Assembly (NCBI GenBank): GCA_011523845.1
Contig: WTFV01000169.1
Span: 1-47,109, forward strand
DNA: 47,109 bases
Reading direction: 5' to 3'
Source of the DNA: Acidobacteriota bacterium
GTDB taxonomy: Bacteria > Acidobacteriota > Vicinamibacteria > Vicinamibacterales > UBA8438
Position 1 is the first letter of the stretch, and each line of letters starts with the position of its first letter. The position numbers and the translations under genes were made by a program. A model generated the notes under the pieces. The model was not told where the DNA came from and searched no databases. It worked only from the letters and a program-made list of their open reading frames with translations. This document shows positions 42,217 to 47,109 of this stretch, piece after piece.

Positions 42217-42771
42217 TCAGTCCCTGAAGATGTCGTCCACGCTCAATTCGAAGCCTGGCAACGTGGGCGACGTCAAGGTGTCGCCCTCGCCGTACGTGCC
42301 CGCCACCTCGAATCCACCTTCGCGGAGCAGCAGGACCGCTACGCTCCTTGCCTCCGTGTCGACGATCCAGTACTCGCTCACGCCGTGCCTGGCGTACAGC
42401 CTGCGCTTCAGCGTTCGGTCGCGTTCGGCGGTGGAGGGAGACAGTATCTCGACGACGAGGTCCGGCGCTCCCTGCACGTTGGCGGCCGTGACGATATGCG
42501 CGCGCGCATTGGAGACGAACAGCAGATCCGGCTGGACCACGTCCGTGTTCGACAGCACCACGTCGAAGGGAGCCACATAGACCCGTCCCGCACCGGTCTC
42601 GGAGACGAACTGGGCCAGCTTCCACCCCAGCAGTGTTGCAATCCTCTGGTGAATTTCCGCGGGCGCCGGCGTCATGATCAGCTCTCCGTCCAGAAGCTCG
42701 TACCGCTTGTCTTCCGGCGTATTCACGTAGTCTTCGTAGGTGAACTTGATATGCGGGTTGGGAACCGTCAT
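42217..42771 (-). CDS. Uma2 family endonuclease (PD-(D/E)XK)
   Basis: A 184-residue protein of the Uma2 family. KFTYEDYVNTPEDKRYELLDGELIM at the start, VQPDLLFVS in the middle and APDLVVEILSPST with the catalytic acid-rich strand are the expected pattern, followed by VSEYWIVD. Uma2 proteins are restriction-like nucleases of unknown role, often in many copies. It is tucked between the Gfo/Idh/MocA oxidoreductase gene (3-base gap) and the permease gene (8-base gap), apparently inserted into their operon. Confidence 0.9.
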   Translation of the reverse strand: MTVPNPHIKFTYEDYVNTPEDKRYELLDGELIMTPAPAEIHQRIATLLGWKLAQFVSETGAGRVYVAPFDVVLSNTDVVQPDLLFVSNARAHIVTAANVQGAPDLVVEILSPSTAERDRTLKRRLYARHGVSEYWIVDTEARSVAVLLLREGGFEVAGTYGEGDTLTSPTLPGFELSVDDIFRD

Positions 42772-42774
42772 GAC

Positions 42775-43953
42775 CTATCCCTCCGGCATCGGGGTCCACT
42801 TCTCCGCCGACCGAGCGCTGGCGACCACCGTCTCGATGAACAGCATACCGCGCAGGCCGTCGTCCACGGTCGGGAAGTCGAGCGCGAGCGGATCCGGCTC
42901 CTCGCCCGCAATACGGGCGCGGATGGTGTCGCAGGCGTTGGCGTAGATGCCGGCGAACGCCTCGAAGAAGGCCTCGGGATGCCCCGCCGGCAGCCGCGTC
43001 GCGCGCGCGGCGGCGGGGCTCATCTCGGCGACGTAACCGTTCCCCCGGCTCCAGGTCTCCTCCGGCCCGTCGAGGGACGTCAACTGCAGCGTGTTCGGCG
43101 TCTCCTGCCGCCAGCGGAGCCCGCGCCGCTCGCCGTAGACGCGGATGGCGAGCCCGTTCTCTTCGCCGACCGACACCTGGCTGGCGAACAGTACCCCGCG
43201 CGCCCCGCCCTCGAAGCGGACCAGGACGTTGCCGTCGTCGTCGAGCCGCCGGCCGTCGACGAACGTCGTCAGGTCGGCGGCGAGCTCGGCGATGCGCAGG
43301 CCGGTGACGTACTCCGCGAGGTTCTCGGCGTGCGTGCCGATGTCGCCGATGCAGCCGGCGGCACCGCTCCGCGCCGGGTCCGTGCGCCAGTCGGCCTGCC
43401 TCATGCCGGTGCGCTCGAGCGGCGTGGCGAGCCAGCCCTGCGGGTACTCCGCCACGATCTTCCGCACCGGCCCGAGCTCGCCCTTGCGCACGAGGTCGCG
43501 GGCCAGCTTCACCATCGGGTAGCCGGTGTAGTTGTGGGTCAGCGCGAATTCGCAGCCCGACTTCTCCACCAGTGCCTTGAGCTGCCGCGCCTCGGCGACG
43601 TCGAACGTCATCGGCTTGTCGCAGACGACGTGGATGCCTGCATCGAGCAGCGCGCTCGCCATCGGAAAATGCAGGTGGTTCGGGGTGACGATGGAGACGA
43701 AATCGACCCGCTCCCCAGCCGGCAGCGCCCGTTCGCGCTCGATCATCTCGTCGAGCGAGCCGTAGACGCGCGCCGGATCCAGGCGCAACTCGCGCCCCTT
43801 CTCCCGTGAACGCTCGAGATCGGAGGCGAACGCGCCGGCGACCAGCTCGACACCGCCGTCCATTAGCGCCGCCCGCCGGTGCACGTCGCCGATGAAGGCG
43901 CCGGGGCCGCCTCCGACCATTCCCATCTTCAGCGTCCGATCCAGCGTCCCCAT
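42775..43953 (-). CDS. Gfo/Idh/MocA family oxidoreductase
   Basis: A 392-residue NAD(P)-dependent oxidoreductase. The nucleotide-binding fold begins [20 protein letters not shown], and the family EKP motif is present as CDKPMT near 118-123. [13 protein letters not shown] near 140-150 and [10 protein letters not shown] near 198-207 supply the usual His and Lys/Asp residues of the substrate side. Members oxidise sugars, inositols or related alcohols. It lies three bases downstream of a sugar isomerase/epimerase gene, which points to a shared sugar-processing pathway; the actual sugar is unknown. Confidence 0.92.
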   Translation of the reverse strand: MGTLDRTLKMGMVGGGPGAFIGDVHRRAALMDGGVELVAGAFASDLERSREKGRELRLDPARVYGSLDEMIERERALPAGERVDFVSIVTPNHLHFPMASALLDAGIHVVCDKPMTFDVAEARQLKALVEKSGCEFALTHNYTGYPMVKLARDLVRKGELGPVRKIVAEYPQGWLATPLERTGMRQADWRTDPARSGAAGCIGDIGTHAENLAEYVTGLRIAELAADLTTFVDGRRLDDDGNVLVRFEGGARGVLFASQVSVGEENGLAIRVYGERRGLRWRQETPNTLQLTSLDGPEETWSRGNGYVAEMSPAAARATRLPAGHPEAFFEAFAGIYANACDTIRARIAGEEPDPLALDFPTVDDGLRGMLFIETVVASARSAEKWTPMPEG

Positions 43954-43956
43954 CGG

Positions 43957-44946
43957 TCAGCTCTCGAACGCCGCGTCGAAGGCCAGGTTCGACGGCGCGA
44001 AGTCGACGCCCTTGACGAACTCGCACGACTCGCGGGCGCCGTGCTCTCGGTCCATGCCGGAGTCCTCCCACTCGACCGACAGCGGTCCCGTGTAACCGAT
44101 GCGGTTCAGGACGCGGATGATCGCCTCGAAGTCGACGTCGCCGCGGCCCACCGAGCGGAAGTCCCACCCGCGTCCCGGCTCGCCGAAACCGAGGTGCGAC
44201 GAGAGGATGCCGCTGCGGCCGTCGAGCGTGACCGCGGCGTCCTTCATGTGGACGTGGTAGATGCGATCGGGAAACTCCTCGATGAAGCGCACCGGGTCGA
44301 TCCCCTGCCACTTCAGGTGGCTCGGGTCGAAGTTGAAGCCGAACACGTCGCGCCGCCCGATTGCCTCCAGCGCGCGCGCCGCGGTGACGATGTCGAACGC
44401 GATCTCGGTCGGATGGACCTCGAGGGCGAACTTCACTCCGTTATCCTCGAACACGTCCAGGATCGGGTGCCACAGCTCGGCGAAGCGCTCGAAGCCGGCC
44501 TCGATGGCCTGCGGGCTGACCGGCGGGAACGAGTACAGCAGGTGCCAGATCGACGACCCGGTGAAGCCGCAGACCACCGGGACGCCGAGGTTGCGCGCCG
44601 CGCGTGCGGCGTTCTTCATCGTCTCGACGGCCCAAGCCCGCTTCGCCTCCGGATCGCCCGCGAGGTCGTCCGGAGCGAAGGCGTCGGAGCGCTCGTCGTT
44701 CGGGTCGCAGACGAGCTGCCCGGCCAGATGATGCGAGATCGCCCAGCAGCCGAGGTTCTCCGCCGCCAGCAGTTCCTTCCGCTCGGCGCAGTAGCCGGTA
44801 TCCGTCGCCGCGCGGTCGACGTCCAGATGATCGCCCCAGCAGGCGAGCTCCAGCCCGTCGTACCCGAAATCCGCCGCCTTCGCGGCGAGGTCGGAGAGCG
44901 GGAGGTCGGCCCACTGGCCGGTGAAGAGCGTGACCTGACGCGCCAT
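43957..44946 (-). CDS. Sugar phosphate isomerase/epimerase (AP endonuclease 2 family TIM barrel)
   Basis: A 329-residue TIM-barrel protein, from [17 protein letters not shown] at the ATG at 44946. [34 protein letters not shown] and [14 protein letters not shown] mark the metal-binding Glu/His/Asp residues of the xylose isomerase-like (PF01261) barrel. It would act on a keto- or aldo-sugar in the cytoplasm. It is the first gene of a minus-strand operon with the oxidoreductase, Uma2 and permease. The start is preferred over the longer frame from 44988 because it matches the first strand. Confidence 0.88.
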   Translation of the reverse strand: MARQVTLFTGQWADLPLSDLAAKAADFGYDGLELACWGDHLDVDRAATDTGYCAERKELLAAENLGCWAISHHLAGQLVCDPNDERSDAFAPDDLAGDPEAKRAWAVETMKNAARAARNLGVPVVCGFTGSSIWHLLYSFPPVSPQAIEAGFERFAELWHPILDVFEDNGVKFALEVHPTEIAFDIVTAARALEAIGRRDVFGFNFDPSHLKWQGIDPVRFIEEFPDRIYHVHMKDAAVTLDGRSGILSSHLGFGEPGRGWDFRSVGRGDVDFEAIIRVLNRIGYTGPLSVEWEDSGMDREHGARESCEFVKGVDFAPSNLAFDAAFES

Positions 44947-45248
44947 GAATCGTCCGTCCTTTCGTGCGATGCATCGACGGCCGGGCACGATGCCGAGCCA
45001 CGCTCACTTCATACCACAGCCGCACCGGGAACCGGCGATCGGACCCGCTACGGCAGCGGCACGGCGCGCCGGCACGCCTGAACGGGCTACGCGGGGCTCG
45101 ACCTGGCTGACGGCGGCGCCGGCAGGAGCGGCACGGCGCGCCGGCACGCCTGAGCGGGGAGGCAATCGTCGTATTATCGCCGTAGAGAACGACGCTCGCG
45201 GAGCGACAAAGCGGCCGCTACCCTGCGACGGACGGCACGGTCGGGCGC
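44947..45248. other. Intergenic region between divergent genes, with repeat pair
   Basis: About 300 bases separating the sugar operon (-) and the MDR oxidoreductase (+). No gene is seen. It contains the 32-bp repeat pair at 45055 and 45127 and should hold the promoters of both transcripts, but no clear -35/-10 pair stands out. Confidence 0.5.
45055..45158. repeat. Two 32-bp direct repeats, 72 bp apart
   Basis: Both copies contain agcggcacggcgcgccggca followed by cgcctgaacggg (first, 45055) or cgcctgagcggg (second, 45127), with a single difference. The core ggcgcgcc is self-complementary. Confidence 0.9.
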
Positions 45249-46403
45249 GTGGCCGATGGACCGGCCGTGTCCGCGACGGTTGAAGAGGAACCAGTTGTGC
45301 CGGCGGGAATCAATCGCCAGTGGGTCGTCGCGTCCCGGCCTCGGGGCGCGGTGGCCGAGACGGACTTCTCGTATCGCGAAGCTCCGCTCCCGACGATCGG
45401 CGACGGCCAGTTCCTGGTCCGGACCCTCTTCGTGTCGGTCGATCCGGGCCTGCGCGGGTGGCTCACGCGCTCTCCGGAGTATCTCTCTCAGGCGCTCGAC
45501 CTCTACCTGGACGCCTACTTCGTGACGCGCGGCCAGATGCGGGTCCCTCCCGAGTACAGCGCGCCGCTGCACATCGGATCCGTGATGTGCAGCCAGGGCC
45601 TCGGGCAGGTGGTCGAGTCGCACCATCCGGACTACGCCGTCGGCGACTTCGTGACAGGGCTCCTGGGCTGGCAGGACTACTGCTCGAGCGACGGGGCCAC
45701 CCGGGTGCCGGTCTCGCGGTTCAAGCGGGTGCACCCGCTCCCGCGGTATCTCGGCGTGCTCGGCAACAGCGGGATGACCGCCTATTTCGGCATGCTCGAC
45801 GTCGCCAGACCGCGAGAGGGGGAAACGGTGCTCGTGTCCGGCGCAGCCGGCGCGACCGGCTCGATCGCCGCGCAGATCGCCAGGATCCAGCGGTGCCGGG
45901 TCATCGGAATCGCCGGCGGGCCGGAGAAACGCCGTTGGCTCACGGAGGAACTCGGGCTCGATGCGGCCATCGACTACAAGTCCGAGAACATCGACCTGCG
46001 CCTGACGGAGCTGTGCCCCGACGGCGTCAACGTCTACTTCGACAACGTCGGAGGCCGGACGCTCGAGATCGTGCTGGACCACATGGCCACCTGGGGCCGC
46101 ATCGCGCTGTGCGGAACCATCTCCGCCTACGACCACGGCGGGACGCCGGCGGGTCCCGCCAACCTCGCCCGTCTGGCCACCAGCCGCATTCGCATGGAAG
46201 GGTTTCTGGCCCCCGACTACGGGCCGCGCTACAGGGAGGCCCGACGGCAGCTCTCCGCCTGGCTCGCCACCGGCTCGCTGAAGCCCTGCGAGCACATCCA
46301 CGAGGGTTTCGAGAACATTCCACGGGCCTTTCTCGGGCTCTTCCAGGGGACCAACATCGGCAAGGCGATGGTCAAGCTGACCGACGTCCCGATCGCGCGA
46401 TGA
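45249..46403 (+). CDS. NADP-dependent MDR oxidoreductase (curcumin/LTB4 reductase-like)
   Basis: A zinc-independent medium-chain reductase of up to 384 residues. The domain starts at INRQWVVASRPRG, a typical family beginning, and has the nucleotide-binding motif VSGAAGATGSIAAQ near 198-211. GNSGMTAYFGM, NVYFDNVGGRTLE and GRIALCGTISAY are further hallmarks of the LTB4 12-hydroxydehydrogenase/CurA group (two-electron reduction of C=C bonds using NADPH). The frame opens with GTG at 45249; GTG at 45297 (VPAGINRQ), with GAAGAGG upstream, fits the family length better. A small secreted protein gene follows 19 bases later. Confidence 0.9.
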   Translation: MADGPAVSATVEEEPVVPAGINRQWVVASRPRGAVAETDFSYREAPLPTIGDGQFLVRTLFVSVDPGLRGWLTRSPEYLSQALDLYLDAYFVTRGQMRVPPEYSAPLHIGSVMCSQGLGQVVESHHPDYAVGDFVTGLLGWQDYCSSDGATRVPVSRFKRVHPLPRYLGVLGNSGMTAYFGMLDVARPREGETVLVSGAAGATGSIAAQIARIQRCRVIGIAGGPEKRRWLTEELGLDAAIDYKSENIDLRLTELCPDGVNVYFDNVGGRTLEIVLDHMATWGRIALCGTISAYDHGGTPAGPANLARLATSRIRMEGFLAPDYGPRYREARRQLSAWLATGSLKPCEHIHEGFENIPRAFLGLFQGTNIGKAMVKLTDVPIAR

Positions 46404-46422
46404 GGCCCGGACAGGAGACACG

Positions 46423-46824
46423 ATGCGAGCGAAGCTCACCGGCCTGATCGTCGTCGCCGTGCTGGCGAGCCTGGCCGTTCCGGCGGCCGCGCAGTACGGA
46501 CACCCGCTGAAGGGATCGTGGAGCGGCGACTGGGGACCGAACGAGGAAGACCGGCGCCGCCTGCTGCTCCTGCTCGACTGGGACGGCCGTGCCGTCACCG
46601 GCGTCATCAATCCCGGGCCGAACGCCGTCCCGATCGAGACCGCCGCGCTCGACCCGGCCACGTGGTCGCTGCGCATCGAGGCCGAGGGGCGGGATGCGGA
46701 CGGCAACCCGGTGACCTACTCGATCGATGGCGAGCTGCAGAACATCGGCTCGTACAACCGCGTCCTCACGGGCACCTGGATCCAGGGCGGGGTAACCGGC
46801 GACTTCACGCTGATTCGGAACTGA
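46423..46824 (+). CDS. Hypothetical secreted protein
   Basis: A 133-residue protein with a signal peptide (LTGLIVVAVLASLAVPAAAQ, cleaved about residue 23). The mature part, about 110 residues, is beta-rich (LKGSWSGDWGP, RLLLLLDWDGRAVTGVIN, TGTWIQGGVTGDFTLIRN) and ends with a Gly/Thr strand, like a small lipocalin- or barrel-shaped domain. No family is recognised. It starts 19 bases after the MDR gene and is probably co-transcribed. Confidence 0.68.
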   Translation: MRAKLTGLIVVAVLASLAVPAAAQYGHPLKGSWSGDWGPNEEDRRRLLLLLDWDGRAVTGVINPGPNAVPIETAALDPATWSLRIEAEGRDADGNPVTYSIDGELQNIGSYNRVLTGTWIQGGVTGDFTLIRN

Positions 46825-46827
46825 CGC

Positions 46828-46949
46828 GCTTCCGTTGGCCGCGCCGGGAGTTTTGCACGGCAGGCGTTTCGCGCCCGAAACATCAACCGAGTCCAGGCTG
46901 CGCTTCCGTTGGCCGCGCCGGGAGTCTTGCACGGCAGGCGTTTCGCGCC
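46828..46949. repeat. Two ~48-bp direct repeats, 74 bp apart
   Basis: Copies begin at 46828 and 46902. Both contain gcttccgttggccgcgccg then ggagt(t/c)ttgcacggc and aggcgtttcgcgcc. They differ at one base within the shared part. They lie just after the stop of the small secreted protein gene. Confidence 0.9.
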
Positions 46950-46993
46950 GGCGAACTTCCGACGCGACCGCAGGATCGCACTGGCTTCCGGCT

Positions 46994-47109
46994 CCCCGGC
47001 CCGCACTCGCGCGGGACCGTCCTCGGAGGCCGCGGCGGCCAGCCGGACGCCGAGCCCCGGCCCGCACTCGCGCGGGACCGTCCTCGGAGGCCGCGGCGGC
47101 CAGCCGGAC
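46994..47109. repeat. Two ~55-bp tandem repeats, 61 bp apart, reaching the window edge
   Basis: Copies begin at 46994 and 47055. Both contain ccccggcccgcactcgcgcg, then ggaccgtcctcggaggccgc and ggcggccagccggac. The second copy ends exactly at the window edge, so the array may continue. I see no gene between 46825 and the edge. Confidence 0.85.

Noticed and set aside
39761..44311. A single 1516-residue protein
   Set aside because: Only the ADOP permease part (to 42208) is coding. The upstream part is out of frame with the Uma2 and oxidoreductase genes, which have clear family matches in another frame.
46828..47109. CRISPR array
   Set aside because: Only two copies of each unit, period 61-74 bp with near-identical or short spacers, and no cas genes.

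Overview
The window is high-GC DNA (about two thirds G+C by eye). Several gene families are typical of Acidobacteriota, possibly a Vicinamibacteria-like or host-associated lineage: a large FtsX/MacB (ADOP-type) permease without an ATPase partner, a DUF5916 outer-membrane barrel, PQQ-like and NHL-repeat secreted propellers, a secreted cyclase and a HupE/UreJ-like protein. The phylum is an inference from content; there is no rRNA or tRNA in the window.

Layout. 1-3.9 kb: two small ATPase modules end to end, an AAA ATPase with a PIN-like protein (+ strand) and an AAA ATPase with a DUF4276/TOPRIM-like protein (- strand). 3.9-5.0 kb: decayed DNA with a truncated sulfatase. 5.2-9.2 kb: secreted enzymes (a lipoprotein fusing SMP-30 to cyclophilin, a cyclase, a serine hydrolase) and a broken aquaporin tail. 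9.4-11.9 kb: two membrane proteins, an orphan PD-(D/E)XK nuclease and a coiled-coil membrane protein. 11.9-14.9 kb: a family 4 glycosyltransferase and an operon of membrane protein, ECF sigma factor and anti-sigma factor. 15.1-23.3 kb: secreted and periplasmic proteins. 23.3-24.0 kb: endonuclease III.

24.0-36.2 kb is the most striking part: a 12-kb minus-strand operon of five genes. In order of transcription they encode (1) a 1457-residue NERD nuclease / pseudokinase / kinase / P-loop ATPase protein, (2) a 606-residue protein without a recognised domain, (3) a 1776-residue protein with a PD-(D/E)XK motif, a long low-complexity linker and a HerA/FtsK-type ATPase, then (4, 5) a TumA/TumE toxin-antitoxin pair. 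The first three resemble the last three genes of the methylation-associated defence system (MAD6, MAD7, MAD8) and, more distantly, DptF/G/H of phosphorothioate-dependent restriction. No methyltransferase, specificity subunit or dnd modification gene is present in the window, so this looks like a modification-less or split variant.

36.3-37.2 kb holds broken pieces (VapC tail, Hsp70 start, Rpn tail) at the operon boundary. 37.4-39.4 kb is hflK-hflC. 39.8-44.9 kb is a tight minus-strand operon: sugar isomerase/epimerase, Gfo/Idh/MocA oxidoreductase, Uma2 nuclease and ADOP permease. 45.2-46.8 kb holds an MDR oxidoreductase and a small secreted protein. Five different intergenic gaps carry closely spaced pairs of direct repeats, and the last pair runs off the right edge.
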